Source: Anaerolineae bacterium | GTDB lineage: Bacteria > Chloroflexota > Anaerolineae > Anaerolineales > UBA4823 | Reading direction: 5' to 3' | Length of the DNA: 64,000 bases | NCBI GenBank assembly: GCA_003327455.1 | Contig: QOQU01000005.1 | Location: forward strand, 310,001-374,000 | Part shown: positions 42,852-52,467 of the stretch, piece after piece | How the letters are laid out: the number at the start of each line of letters is the position of its first letter | Numbering within the stretch: position 1 is the first letter of the stretch | Made by a program: the position numbers and the translations under genes | The notes under the pieces: model-generated | What the model saw: the letters and a program-made list of their open reading frames with translations, nothing else | Databases searched by the model: none | Told to the model about the DNA's origin: nothing

Positions 42852-43872
42852 TTTTGAGATTAGAGAGTTTCGTACCTCGGGTGGGGCAAGGATCTTTGCT
42901 ATCCCTTTGCAACTTTTTCCCATCTTGCAGGGGTTTGCTTATCTTGTGGTAGACGAAGAGGAGAACCGTCTGAGCTTCTCCCTGATCGACAGTGGATCAG
43001 GCACACTCGACTCCAACCAGAACCTCATCTCGGGACTGAAATTTGCAGGCGAAATGATGGGCCAAGAGCTCGATCTTTCGCGCCTGGATCGGATCTTCAT
43101 CACCCATGGACATATCGATCACTTTGGTGGTTGCGTGCAACTTCGCAGTCGAACTTCTGCCCGGGTCTATATCCATGAACTGGATCTTCGCAATCTGACC
43201 AATTATGAAGAGCGAATTGTGGTCGTCTCCAAACATTTAGAAGAATTTTTGGTGGAAGCCGGAGCGAGCGACTCTCTCAAGGAGCGTTGTCTTGAACTTT
43301 ATCGGATCACCAAAAGCCTGGGACGTTCCATCACGGTTGATCGTACCTATGAGGCTGAAAACTTCCGTATCGGTCGCATTCAAGCTTTGCATGTCCCTGG
43401 TCATTGTGCTGGTCATGTTGTTTTGAAGTTGGACAACGTACTTTTTAGTGGAGATATGATTCTAAGCCATATCAGTCCCCATCAAGCCCCAGAGCGGTTG
43501 ACTCATTTTACGGGTCTGGGGCATTATCTGGAATCCCTGGCGAAGCTGGAAAAGTGGGCAAGCGATGTGGAGATTACCTTTGGTGGTCACGGAGCTCCGA
43601 TAATCGACTTGCCAAAACGGATTGGCGAAATTCGGGAGGTGCATCAGGAGAGATTAGCAACCGTATTAGAAATTTTACAGCAACCGCAGACCATTGCGGA
43701 GGTCTCCCACAAGTTGTTTGGGGAGGTGAATGGTTACAATGTTTTACTTGCCCTGGAGGAAACCGGTGCGCATGTCGAATACCTGTATCAGCGCGGCCTG
43801 CTCGAAATCGCCAATTTGGAAGATTTAGAGAATTCGCATCGGGCAGTTCCAATCCGCTATCGGCGGATATAA
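42841..43872 (+). CDS. Metallo-beta-lactamase-fold hydrolase in the beta-oxidation operon
   Basis: 343 residues. The MBL motif THGHIDHFGG gives His-x-His-x-Asp-His, then VPGHCAGHVV and FSGDMIL supply further metal ligands, and GGHGAPI closes the domain. A C-terminal helical/winged region (about 255-320) is as in glyoxalase II-like and LACTB2-like proteins. Position between tetR and the acyl-CoA dehydrogenases suggests thioesterase or lactonase action on acyl compounds; that is inference. Confidence 0.88.
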   Translation: MSNDFEIREFRTSGGARIFAIPLQLFPILQGFAYLVVDEEENRLSFSLIDSGSGTLDSNQNLISGLKFAGEMMGQELDLSRLDRIFITHGHIDHFGGCVQLRSRTSARVYIHELDLRNLTNYEERIVVVSKHLEEFLVEAGASDSLKERCLELYRITKSLGRSITVDRTYEAENFRIGRIQALHVPGHCAGHVVLKLDNVLFSGDMILSHISPHQAPERLTHFTGLGHYLESLAKLEKWASDVEITFGGHGAPIIDLPKRIGEIREVHQERLATVLEILQQPQTIAEVSHKLFGEVNGYNVLLALEETGAHVEYLYQRGLLEIANLEDLENSHRAVPIRYRRI

Positions 43873-43942
43873 GCTTTCCCTAGGAGGAGGATGTTTTTTC
43901 CCGAAGGAAGAAACGGAAACAGCGAAAGAAAAGGAGTGTCCT

Positions 43943-45037
43943 ATGTATTCGTTTGAACCCTCTGAAGAACAAAAAATGTTGATTGATGCCATCAACCGCT
44001 TTGCTGTCAACGATTTACGCCGTAAAGCGCATGATGCCGATGAAGAGTATGGCTACCCGAAAGAGGTTATCGAGAAGGGATGGGAACTGGGAGTCTTACA
44101 AGCCTCAATTCCGGAAGCGTATGGGGGCTTTGGCGAACATTCGGTCTTGACCGGCGTTCTCGCTGCCGAGGAAATGGCATACGGTGATTTCGCGGCGACA
44201 TTGGCTGTGTTAACGCCAGCACTGTTTGCCTTACCCATCCTTGCCTGTGGGAGCGAAGAGCAAAAACAAACTTATCTGCCACCCATTGCTGAAGGGGAAT
44301 GGCAGCCATATACCGCAGCCTGTATTGAACCCTTTTTCGACTTTGATCTGCTCGAGATGCGCACCACTGCAGAACAGAAATATGGAGCATACCTCTTGCG
44401 AGGAGAAAAAATCTATGTGCCATTCGCCAACGAAGCTGAACAAATGATCGTCTATGCCAATTTGAATGGCCAAACGCAAGGGTTTATTCTCGACTGCAAC
44501 GCTTCAGGGGTAACCATCGGTGAGCGTCAGAAAACGATGGGCATTAATGCCCTGCCAATTTATAAAGTCACCCTGGAAGACGTTCTTGTGCCAGCCGAGC
44601 GACGCCTGGGTGGCATCGAAGGGCATGATCCCACGCCGATTTTCGATTCGATGCACCTGGCGATGGCAGCGATGGCGCTCGGGGTCAGTCGGGCGGCGTT
44701 TGAATATTCGCGTGATTATGCCAAAGAACGGGAGGTCTTTGGCGTTAAAGTTGCGCAAAAGCAAGCTATTGCCTTTATGCTGGCTGAAATGGCAACCGAG
44801 ATCGAGGCGATCCGCTTGCTGACCTGGGAAGCAGCCTGGATGGTAGATAACAAGAAAGAAGCAGCGAGCAAGCAAGCCTATCTGGCGCATGTCGGAGCGA
44901 TGGATATGGCCATGATGGTTACCGACCGGGCAGTGCAAATTTTAGGTGGTCATGGATATATTCGCGAACATCCGGTCGAACTCTGGATGCGGAACGGGCG
45001 TGGTTTTGCCATGCTCACCGGCCTGGGAATGATCTGA
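43943..45037 (+). CDS. Acyl-CoA dehydrogenase-like protein lacking the catalytic Glu
   Basis: 364 residues with the ACAD fold: helical N-domain (FEPSEEQKMLIDAINRFAVND), beta-domain and C-domain (YAKEREVFGVKVAQKQAIAFMLAEMATEIEA; QILGGHGYIREHPVELWMRNGR). The C-terminus stops at FAMLTGLGMI, where active enzymes carry the YEGT motif with the base Glu, and helix G reads FDSMHLAMAA with no Glu at the alternative position. It is therefore probably a non-catalytic partner for the ACAD encoded 22 bases downstream, as in known alpha2-beta2 ACADs. AAAGGAG precedes the ATG. Confidence 0.88.
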   Translation: MYSFEPSEEQKMLIDAINRFAVNDLRRKAHDADEEYGYPKEVIEKGWELGVLQASIPEAYGGFGEHSVLTGVLAAEEMAYGDFAATLAVLTPALFALPILACGSEEQKQTYLPPIAEGEWQPYTAACIEPFFDFDLLEMRTTAEQKYGAYLLRGEKIYVPFANEAEQMIVYANLNGQTQGFILDCNASGVTIGERQKTMGINALPIYKVTLEDVLVPAERRLGGIEGHDPTPIFDSMHLAMAAMALGVSRAAFEYSRDYAKEREVFGVKVAQKQAIAFMLAEMATEIEAIRLLTWEAAWMVDNKKEAASKQAYLAHVGAMDMAMMVTDRAVQILGGHGYIREHPVELWMRNGRGFAMLTGLGMI

Positions 45038-45059
45038 TGAAAGGAAAGGAAGGTTGAAG

Positions 45060-46322
45060 ATGATTGAGTTTGAGATGCCGAAACCGATTGCTCAACAGAG
45101 CTATGTCCTGCAAACCGTGGCTGAAAATATGATGCGGCCGGTCTCGCGTTATTTCGATGAACACGAACATGAAATCCCGTGGGATTACATCAACTTTATG
45201 CATATGGCAATGCGTGCCACCGGTGCAGGTTCTCTGGCTCCTCCACCCGAGAAGAAAAAAGAGGGTGAGGAAACAGAGGAAAAGAAGGAAAAACGGCCTC
45301 CGATTGGCTATCAGATGCTTGCCTTCATGTTGGAAATGCTTTCGTGGGGGGATGTCGGTATCTATCTGTGTACGCCTGGAGGAGGACTGGGGGCTGCAGC
45401 CGTTGAAGCTGCCGGCACGCCAGAGCAAAAGCAGAAATTCCTGGCTCGTTTTCGCGAAGAGAAACCGGTCTTCGCGGCTATGGCCATGACGGAACCCCAT
45501 TGCGGTTCGGATACTTCTGCTATCCGGACCACAGCGGTTTTGGATAAGAACACCAACGAATGGGTGTTGAATGGCGAAAAGATCTTCGTCACCGCCGGGC
45601 AGAAGTCGCTCGAAGAGAGCAATGGTTTTGTGGTTGTCTGGGCGACCATTGATCCGAGTGCAGGGAGAGCGGGAATGCGCTCCTTTGTGGTTGAAGCGGG
45701 TACGCCTGGCGTTAAGGTGACCAAACTGGAACACAAGTTGGGGATTCGAGCGAGTGATACCGCTTCGATTGTTCTTCAAGATGCACGTGTGCCATTTGAG
45801 AATATTCTCGGTAGCCCTGAAATCCAGCCTGATACCAGCAAGGGTTTCAAAGGCGCTATGGCGACATTTGACGCAACGCGACCATTGGTTGCGGCTACTG
45901 GAGTGGGAGTGGCTCGAGCGACACTCGAGTTGGTTAAGGAACTGCTGGCTAAACAGGGAATCGAGATCCGGTATGGCCTACCACGCGCCAAGTTAACCAA
46001 TGTCGAACGCGAGATCATCGACATGGAAGTCATGCTGCGCTCAGCATGGTTGTTGGTGATCAAATCGGTCTGGATGGCTGATAATCGCAAACCCAATCCG
46101 CTCGAGGCCTCGATGGCGAAATTGCGCGCTGGAGACATCGTAACCCGTATCACCCAGAAGGCTATGGAGTTAATGGGGCCCATTGCCTATTCGCGAGACT
46201 ACCTGCTAGAGAAGTGGTTCCGCGATGCAAAGATTACGGATATCTACGAAGGGACGGGTCAAATCAATCGCTTAGTCGTAGCACGCAATATTCTCGGTTA
46301 CTCAGGCCGAGAATTGCGGTAG
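45060..46322 (+). CDS. Acyl-CoA dehydrogenase (catalytic)
   Basis: 420 residues from ATG 45060, with AAAGGAAGG upstream; a TTG at 45054 is in frame. ACAD signatures: MAMTEPHCGSDTSAIRTTA, WVLNGEKIFVTAG, HKLGIRASDT, and IYEGTGQINRLVVARNI with catalytic Glu near 397. A charged Lys/Glu insertion (about 63-80, EKKKEGEETEEKKEKR) interrupts the N-domain. It introduces the alpha-beta double bond in acyl-CoA, feeding electrons to ETF. It is likely paired with the upstream ACAD-like protein. Confidence 0.93.
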   Translation: MIEFEMPKPIAQQSYVLQTVAENMMRPVSRYFDEHEHEIPWDYINFMHMAMRATGAGSLAPPPEKKKEGEETEEKKEKRPPIGYQMLAFMLEMLSWGDVGIYLCTPGGGLGAAAVEAAGTPEQKQKFLARFREEKPVFAAMAMTEPHCGSDTSAIRTTAVLDKNTNEWVLNGEKIFVTAGQKSLEESNGFVVVWATIDPSAGRAGMRSFVVEAGTPGVKVTKLEHKLGIRASDTASIVLQDARVPFENILGSPEIQPDTSKGFKGAMATFDATRPLVAATGVGVARATLELVKELLAKQGIEIRYGLPRAKLTNVEREIIDMEVMLRSAWLLVIKSVWMADNRKPNPLEASMAKLRAGDIVTRITQKAMELMGPIAYSRDYLLEKWFRDAKITDIYEGTGQINRLVVARNILGYSGRELR

Positions 46323-46343
46323 AAAGATCAGGAAGGAGGCAGG

Positions 46344-48767
46344 ATGAAATACCACATCAAACACGCGGTGGTCGTTGGCGCGGGGACAATGGGCGCTGCC
46401 ATTGCCGCCCACTTAGCCAATGCGGGAGTTCGAGTAACACTATTGGATATTGTGCCTGATCGCCTGACACCCGAAGAAGAAGCCAAGGGGTTGACTCTCT
46501 CTTCTCCTGAAGTACGTAACCGGATTGTGCGTGAAGGGTTTGAACGCGCTTTGAAGGCCCGACCGGCGAATTTTTTCACTCCCGACCATGCGAACCTGAT
46601 CCGCCTGGGCAATCTGGAAGACGACTTCGACTGCGTTTCCCAAGCGGATTGGGTGATTGAGGTAATTGTAGAGAATCTCGCCATCAAACGTCAACTGATG
46701 GAGCGGATTGATCAGGTACGATCAGCTTACACCATCGTCAGCACCAATACCTCTGGAATTCCGGTTACTTCGATTGCCGAAGGACGCAGCGAAGGTTTTC
46801 GCCAGCACTTTCTGGGAACGCACTTTTTCAACCCTCCTCGCTACCTGAAGTTGCTCGAAGTGATCCCTACCCAGGATACCTTACCCGAAGTGGTCGAATT
46901 TATCAGCCATTTTGGAGAATATCATCTGGGCAAGGGGATTGTCCTATGCAAGGATACGCCGAATTTTATTGCCAATCGAGTTGCGTTTGGATCGGCAGCG
47001 TTTGCTTTAGATTACATTCTCGAGAACGATTATACGGTCGAAGAAGTTGACGCAATCACTGGGCCGCCGATTGGCAATCCCAAAACAGCCACTTTTCGCC
47101 TGATGGACCTGGTTGGCATTGATGTTTGGGAACATGTTGGGCGGAATTTAGCCCCGGCAATCCCCCATGATACGCACGCCCAAAAATATCTCAATTCCGA
47201 GCGCGTCAATCAATTGATCCGCAAGATGGTATCGGAAGGCTGGCTGGGGAATAAGTCGAAACAAGGATTTTATAAAGAGGTAAGGACGGCTGATGGCAAG
47301 AAGGAGTTCTGGGCGCTGAATCTCAAAACTTTGGAGTATGAGCCGCCTCAGAAGCCGCGCTTTGAATCGATAGGAAAAATCAAAGATGAGGAAGACCTTG
47401 GAAAGCGCCTTAAAGTCCTCCTGGAAGCCCAGGATCGGGCTGGGCAATTGGTGCGCGCTCTGACCTATCAGAGCTTCGCCTATGCCTCGGAGCGCATACC
47501 GGAAATTGCGGATACGCCGAAACCGATTGACGATGCCATGCGTTGGGGTTTTGGTCGCGAGGCAGGTCCCTTTGAAACGTGGGACATGCTGGGTGTGCCC
47601 CAAACTGCGCAAGCAATGAAAGAAGCTGGCTTTCCTCCTGCCTCCTGGGTAGATGAAATGCTTGCCAACGGTTTCACCTCTTTCTATCAGATAGAAAATG
47701 GCACAAAGGTTGGGGTTTATCACCCGGCAAAGAAAACCTACCAACCGCTTCCACCCCATCCCTCTGCTATTGTCCTTGCAGAGCAGAAGAGCGCTGGGAA
47801 ACAGTTGAAGGTCAATCCAGGTGCCAGCCTCATTGATCTGGGAGATGGTGTTTTGTGTGTGGAATTTCACACCAAGGTGAATGCTCTCGATGACGATATC
47901 TTTAATATGATCCTGGAAGCGATGGATCTGGCTGAAAAGGATTACGAGGGGATTGTCATCGGGAACGATGCCGAACAGTTTTCGGCGGGGGCAAATATCT
48001 TCATGATCGTGATGGCTGCCCAGAGTGGAATGTGGGATACCCTGGATGCCGCAGTGCGAAAGATGCAATCGATGAATATGCGGATGCGCTATTTCACCAA
48101 GCCGGTGGTGATTGCTCCGGCGGGCCTGGCAATTGGGGGCGGTTGTGAAGTGATGATGCATGGTAGCCGCGTGGTTGCCCATGCTGAACTTTATAGTGGT
48201 CTGGTCGAGATCGGTGTTGGCGTTATCCCGGCTGGAGGAGGTACGAAGGAGTTGGTGCGGCGCATTTTGACCCCGCCCATGCGCACCCAAAACGCCGAGG
48301 CTTTGCCTTTCTTGCAGCGCATCTTTGAAACCATCGGGATGGCAAAAGTGGCTACCAGTGCAGAAGAAGCTCGCCAATTCGGATTTCTCACCCCCGCCGA
48401 TCGAGTGGTGATGAATCGCAGTCACTTGCTGGCAGAAGCCAAGCGTGAGGTGCTCCATCTGGTAGCTGATGGCTATCGTCCACCTTTGCCCGAAAAGATC
48501 TACGCAGCCGGTCGCGACGCTCTGGCTGCTTTGCGAGTCGGCGTCTACATGATGAACCAGGGTGGGTATATCACCGACCATGAACGGTTGATCGGTGAGA
48601 AACTGGCTTATGTGATGTGCGGTGGAGAACTCAGCCGGCCGGCATGGGTAGATGAGCAGTACTTCCTGGATCTGGAGAGGGAGGCTTTCCTGTCCTTGTG
48701 TGGGGAAGAAAAGACTCAACAGCGCTTATGGCATATGCTCCAGACGGGTAAGCCGTTGCGGAATTAG
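46344..48767 (+). CDS. Bifunctional 3-hydroxyacyl-CoA dehydrogenase / enoyl-CoA hydratase
   Basis: 807 residues. The dehydrogenase comes first: NAD-binding [51 protein letters not shown], then two C-terminal 3HCDH helical domains (to about 450). The crotonase domain follows (about 485-720) with FSAGANIFM and [12 protein letters not shown], oxyanion-hole and active-site segments. The order is the reverse of E. coli FadB, as seen in many Gram-positive and Chloroflexota proteins. It carries out the hydration and second oxidation of beta-oxidation. Thiolase follows 26 bases downstream. Confidence 0.95.
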   Translation: MKYHIKHAVVVGAGTMGAAIAAHLANAGVRVTLLDIVPDRLTPEEEAKGLTLSSPEVRNRIVREGFERALKARPANFFTPDHANLIRLGNLEDDFDCVSQADWVIEVIVENLAIKRQLMERIDQVRSAYTIVSTNTSGIPVTSIAEGRSEGFRQHFLGTHFFNPPRYLKLLEVIPTQDTLPEVVEFISHFGEYHLGKGIVLCKDTPNFIANRVAFGSAAFALDYILENDYTVEEVDAITGPPIGNPKTATFRLMDLVGIDVWEHVGRNLAPAIPHDTHAQKYLNSERVNQLIRKMVSEGWLGNKSKQGFYKEVRTADGKKEFWALNLKTLEYEPPQKPRFESIGKIKDEEDLGKRLKVLLEAQDRAGQLVRALTYQSFAYASERIPEIADTPKPIDDAMRWGFGREAGPFETWDMLGVPQTAQAMKEAGFPPASWVDEMLANGFTSFYQIENGTKVGVYHPAKKTYQPLPPHPSAIVLAEQKSAGKQLKVNPGASLIDLGDGVLCVEFHTKVNALDDDIFNMILEAMDLAEKDYEGIVIGNDAEQFSAGANIFMIVMAAQSGMWDTLDAAVRKMQSMNMRMRYFTKPVVIAPAGLAIGGGCEVMMHGSRVVAHAELYSGLVEIGVGVIPAGGGTKELVRRILTPPMRTQNAEALPFLQRIFETIGMAKVATSAEEARQFGFLTPADRVVMNRSHLLAEAKREVLHLVADGYRPPLPEKIYAAGRDALAALRVGVYMMNQGGYITDHERLIGEKLAYVMCGGELSRPAWVDEQYFLDLEREAFLSLCGEEKTQQRLWHMLQTGKPLRN

Positions 48768-48793
48768 GTGAAGGTAGAAAAGGAGAGTCCAGA

Positions 48794-49996
48794 ATGGCTG
48801 TAAAAGACAAATTTCGAACACCAGTCATCGTAGCGGCTGCTCGAACGGCGGTTGGAAAAGCCAAACGAGGCAGTCTGGCAACCACCCGGCCAGATGAATT
48901 AGCAGCCACAGTGATTCAAGATCTATTCAAACGGGTGCCAGCCCTTAAGCCAGAGATGATTGATGACCTGATTTTGGGGTGTGCATTTCCGGAAGGCGAA
49001 CAGGGAATGAACGTGGCGCGTTTGGTGGGGCTGAGGGCTGGATTGCCGGCCTCGGTTGCTGCCGAAACGATTAATCGCTTTTGTTCATCGGGTCTGCAAA
49101 GCATCGCTCACGCTGCTTATGCCATCATGGCAGGGCAGTTGGAAGTGGCCATAGCCGGTGGACTGGAGTCTATGAGTATGGTGCCAATGACCGGCTTCAA
49201 GTTTTCACCTACCCCCTATCTGGCACAATATCACCCCGAAGCTTTTACCAACATGGGGTTGACGGCCGAGAATGTGGCTGCCAAATATGGAATAACGCGC
49301 CAGGAGCAAGATCAATTTGCCTTGCAGAGCCATCAAAAAGCGATTCATGCCATTGAGCAGGGCTATTTCGAATCTCAAATCGTGCCCGTTGAAGTCACGA
49401 ACGTCGAATTAGGGGCAGATGGAAAGCCTGTTAGTAATACCTTTATCTTCAAAGTGGATGAAGGCCCGCGCGCAGACACCAGCCTGGAGGCTTTAGCAAA
49501 ACTCAAGCCGGCTTTCAAAGAAGGAGGGACGGTGACGGCAGGCAACTCTTCTCAAATGTCTGATGGGGCAGCAGCTGTGGTTATCATGTCACAAGCAAAG
49601 GCTGAAATGTTAGGAATCAAGCCCCTGGTTAGGTTTGTCGCGTTTGCTGTAGGGGGTGTGCCACCGGAAATTATGGGAATTGGACCGGTCGTTGCAGTGC
49701 CGAAAGCGCTTAAGTTAGCCGGGTTGAGCCTTGAGGAGATTGGTTTGATTGAACTCAATGAAGCCTTTGCTGCTCAATCCCTGGCGGTCATTCGCGAATT
49801 AAAGTTGAACCCCGAAATCTTGAATGTAAACGGCGGAGCGATTGCGTTAGGTCATCCTTTAGGGTGCACTGGGGCAAAGTTAACCACGCAACTGATCTAC
49901 GAAATGAAACGGCGTAATGTACAATTTGGAATGGTGACCATGTGTATCGGCGGTGGCATGGGCGCAGCCGGTATTTTTGAAAATCTTCCCAATTGA
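48794..49996 (+). CDS. Acetyl-CoA acyltransferase (thiolase)
   Basis: 400 residues, full family length. The nucleophile Cys97 lies in [15 protein letters not shown], with the later motifs [24 protein letters not shown] (His) and [12 protein letters not shown] (second Cys). It cleaves 3-ketoacyl-CoA to acetyl-CoA. AGGAGAG lies upstream of the ATG. Last enzymatic step encoded in the operon. Confidence 0.96.
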   Translation: MAVKDKFRTPVIVAAARTAVGKAKRGSLATTRPDELAATVIQDLFKRVPALKPEMIDDLILGCAFPEGEQGMNVARLVGLRAGLPASVAAETINRFCSSGLQSIAHAAYAIMAGQLEVAIAGGLESMSMVPMTGFKFSPTPYLAQYHPEAFTNMGLTAENVAAKYGITRQEQDQFALQSHQKAIHAIEQGYFESQIVPVEVTNVELGADGKPVSNTFIFKVDEGPRADTSLEALAKLKPAFKEGGTVTAGNSSQMSDGAAAVVIMSQAKAEMLGIKPLVRFVAFAVGGVPPEIMGIGPVVAVPKALKLAGLSLEEIGLIELNEAFAAQSLAVIRELKLNPEILNVNGGAIALGHPLGCTGAKLTTQLIYEMKRRNVQFGMVTMCIGGGMGAAGIFENLPN

Positions 49997-50008
49997 AAGG
50001 AGTAAAAA

Positions 50009-50338
50009 ATGGCAGAATTTACCGTTCAACAACTCATTGATAACCATCCAAAGGCGTTTCTCCCCGAGAAAGCTCAAGGGGTGAATGCGGTGATCCAGTA
50101 TCATCTCACCGGAGAAGAAGGAGGCGACTACATAATCACTATCAAGGATGGCACTTGCAGCGTGGCCAGCGGTGTGGCTGAGAACCCCACGATGACTTTG
50201 ACAGCCGACGCTCAGGATTTCAAAGACGTCCTGACCGGCAAGGCAAATGGAATGCAGTATTTCATGCAGGGCAGGCTTAAATTAGCCGGCGATCTAAACC
50301 TGGCAATGAAACTGACCCAGTTCTTCAAGATGGGGTGA
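50009..50338 (+). CDS. SCP2 sterol-carrier-domain protein
   Basis: 109 residues comprising one SCP2 domain (YHLTGEEGGDYIITIKDGTC, NPTMTLTADAQDFKDVLTGK, YFMQGRLKLAGDLNLAMKL). These small hydrophobic-pocket proteins bind fatty acyl chains or acyl-CoA. Position at the end of the beta-oxidation operon, 12 bases after the thiolase with GAAAGGAG upstream, suggests it carries substrate to the enzymes (inference). Confidence 0.93.
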   Translation: MAEFTVQQLIDNHPKAFLPEKAQGVNAVIQYHLTGEEGGDYIITIKDGTCSVASGVAENPTMTLTADAQDFKDVLTGKANGMQYFMQGRLKLAGDLNLAMKLTQFFKMG

Positions 50339-50417
50339 TGCCAGTCCTGTTGCGATTCCGAGCGGTAGAGTTTCCGCGAAATCTCATATCCGCTACGTGG
50401 TGAGGAAAAGCGTTATA

Positions 50418-50455
50418 GCAGACTTCCGAAGTCATGAGTGGCTTCGGAAGTCTGC
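50418..50455. terminator. Hairpin between convergent operons
   Basis: Perfect 14-bp stem GCAGACTTCCGAAG / CTTCGGAAGTCTGC with a 10-base loop, between the SCP2 gene and the convergent rhodanese gene. Neither side carries a T-run, so it may be bidirectional or mainly protect mRNA ends. Confidence 0.6.
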
Positions 50456-50464
50456 ATTAAAGGG

Positions 50465-51316
50465 CTAGGATTGAGGGTAGCCTTCTTCTATGGGCAGAGA
50501 AAAGTCGCGTGACCACTCGTTCCAGGAACTGAAATAATTCTTAACGGTCGGAAATCCAGCCAGTTTTAAGGCAATATACATGTTTGAAGTCCGTGCGCCT
50601 TTGAAACAATAGAGGTATACCGGCTTTTCTGGGTTAATTCCGGCCTGGGAGCAGACCTGTAGAATCTCCTCAGGGTCTTTGAACCAGGGGATGCCCTGGC
50701 GGAGCTTCATCATCCGATACCATTCGATCCATTTGGAGTTGGGAATGCGACCCTTGCGCGGACAGTAATCGTACCCATAAGGGGAAGAGTTTGCCCCGAT
50801 CCATTCCGCATAATCACGGCAATCTACGATTTGAATGTCCGGATTATGAATGGCAGCCACCATTTCTTCAGCCGTGATGATGTGTTCGGGATGCAAGTCA
50901 GGCGTGAAAGGTGAACTCTTAATCTCGGGTATCTCCTGAGTAGTTGGGTAGCCAGCTTTCAACCAGGCGCGCAGTCCGCCGTGCAGCACATGTACATCCG
51001 AGACGCCAAGATATTTCAAAATCGTCCAACCCCGGCAGGAACGTCCATACCCATTGTCCATGGCGTCTTCGTAAACCACTACCGTATCGGAGGTTTTCAA
51101 GCCAATTTTGCTAAACAAACGGGTGAAATAGTTGACCATGGCTTTTAAGCCACCATTGCCTCGAGTGCATAAGTAAGTGAAGATGTCGTACACGTGAATG
51201 GCATTGGGCAGGTGGATTTCCTCGTAGTCGTGTGGATCGCGAGTGTCAATCAGCACGACGGGTTTGGTATCCAGCAATTGATGCAGTTCTTCAACCTCGA
51301 TTAAGTATTCGTTCAC
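50465..51316 (-). CDS. Two-domain rhodanese-type sulfurtransferase
   Basis: 283 residues from GTG 51316, with AGGAGG about 8 bases upstream; GTG 51322 overlaps that site. Two rhodanese domains are present: the first (VVLIDTRDPHDYEEIHLPNA) ends in YEDAMDNGYGR without an active Cys, and the second has VDCRDYAEWIG and the active loop YCFKGARTSN with the catalytic Cys. The loop differs from the CGSGVTA of thiosulfate and mercaptopyruvate sulfurtransferases, so the donor is uncertain. It lies 9 bases after the binding-protein gene, so they are co-transcribed. Confidence 0.9.
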   Translation of the reverse strand: MNEYLIEVEELHQLLDTKPVVLIDTRDPHDYEEIHLPNAIHVYDIFTYLCTRGNGGLKAMVNYFTRLFSKIGLKTSDTVVVYEDAMDNGYGRSCRGWTILKYLGVSDVHVLHGGLRAWLKAGYPTTQEIPEIKSSPFTPDLHPEHIITAEEMVAAIHNPDIQIVDCRDYAEWIGANSSPYGYDYCPRKGRIPNSKWIEWYRMMKLRQGIPWFKDPEEILQVCSQAGINPEKPVYLYCFKGARTSNMYIALKLAGFPTVKNYFSSWNEWSRDFSLPIEEGYPQS

Positions 51317-51325
51317 CTGCACCTC

Positions 51326-52255
51326 CTATTGGGCGTTGGCTTCTTCGGCAAAACGATAGTCAATAAACTTTTCCAGATCGATCTTGTCGGACATCGCTTT
51401 AATTTGGGTTGTCAAGTAGGTCTGCATGTATTCGAAATCGTCGATCACGGGTTTTAGTTCCGCATAGGTCACACGGTCTTTGGGGGTGGTCAGAACGGTT
51501 TTGATCACATCCAGACTTTGATCAAGGAATTTTGAGCCGATTTGGGCAGCCTGATCAGGTTGGCTTTCGGTAAAAAGACCGGCTTCTACTAAACTCTTCG
51601 TAAATTCATAAACGGCATCGGGGTATTTTTCTACCACATCTTTTTTCATGACGACCACACAGCAAGGATGATTCGGCCAGAGGTCTTTTGATAGGGCAAA
51701 TTCATCGCCATATCCGGCTTTTACCACTTGAGTTCCAAAGGGTTCGGCAACAATAAATCCGCCGACCTGACCTTTCTCGTCCCATTCAATGATTTCCGGA
51801 ATATCGGATGGCGCAACCACATCCAGGATCACGTCTTTGCCAGGCCCAATTTCCAGGCCACTTTCTCGTAGCATACGGTCAAATAGCAGGTGGTGCACCG
51901 AAAGGTAATGAGGAATGAGAACGTTTTTGCCTTTGAAATCTTCCACCCGCTCAATATTGGCACGGCGATTCTTAATGACAATACTCCCGGATTTGTGGGC
52001 TTGCAGGATCATTTGAATATTTTGGTTGGCGTAAAAGATTTCCATGGCCAGGGGAGCTAAAATGAACGCTCCATCCAGCTTTCCCGCTTTGAGGTCATCC
52101 GCCAGTGGATTCCAGCCGCGATAGGCTTTGGTTTCCAAATGGAAATATTTGTAAGGTACTGCACCATCCGCGTGTTGTTCTTTTGCTACTCCCAGCAACA
52201 AATGATCGGTGATCTTCAAATGTCCAAAGGTCAAAGTTGGTTTTTCATTTGTCAT
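51326..52255 (-). CDS. NMT1/SsuA-like substrate-binding protein without signal peptide
   Basis: 309 residues with the type II binding fold seen in nitrate, sulfonate and pyrimidine-precursor binding proteins: LTFGHLKITDHLLLGVAKEQ, LKAGKLDGAFILAPLAMEIFYA, FKGKNVLIPHYLSVHHLLF, GGFIVAEPFGTQVV, HPCCVVVMKKDVVEKYPDAV. The N-terminus (MTNEKPTLTFGHL) has no signal peptide or lipobox, and no permease or ATPase is nearby. It is therefore probably a cytosolic ligand binder working with the rhodanese downstream. A sulfur-containing ligand is a guess. Confidence 0.8.
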   Translation of the reverse strand: MTNEKPTLTFGHLKITDHLLLGVAKEQHADGAVPYKYFHLETKAYRGWNPLADDLKAGKLDGAFILAPLAMEIFYANQNIQMILQAHKSGSIVIKNRRANIERVEDFKGKNVLIPHYLSVHHLLFDRMLRESGLEIGPGKDVILDVVAPSDIPEIIEWDEKGQVGGFIVAEPFGTQVVKAGYGDEFALSKDLWPNHPCCVVVMKKDVVEKYPDAVYEFTKSLVEAGLFTESQPDQAAQIGSKFLDQSLDVIKTVLTTPKDRVTYAELKPVIDDFEYMQTYLTTQIKAMSDKIDLEKFIDYRFAEEANAQ

Positions 52256-52414
52256 AGAGTTACCTCTTGTAGATAGAAGGAATTGGATGAGTCGATATTT
52301 GGATTTTATTCATAAAATGCTCGCGGGGAGTTAAAAATTTTGTAAGGTGTAGCTTTCAAAAGTTATAGGAAAATCGTTCCCTTCCATACCGGTACTTTCG
52401 GCACAGAATACAAA

Positions 52415-52444
52415 AGCAGGACAACCATAAATGGCTGTCCTGCT
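52415..52444 (-). terminator. Terminator of proS
   Basis: Fourteen-base arms AGCAGGACAACCAT (52415-52428) and ATGGCTGTCCTGCT (52431-52444) pair with one mismatch. On the minus strand the stem is followed by a short T-run (CTTTTGTA), 23 bases after the proS stop. The remainder of the gap 52256-52414 shows no gene. Confidence 0.75.
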
Positions 52445-52467
52445 GTAAGGGTGTTCCCTGAAGAGAT

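Noticed and set aside
47148-48719. A 523-codon open frame on the minus strand opposite the bifunctional beta-oxidation gene
   Set aside because: The plus strand there encodes a full, conserved hydroxyacyl-CoA dehydrogenase/hydratase; the minus-strand translation is His/Gln/Ser-rich with no family resemblance, as expected of a codon-bias shadow.
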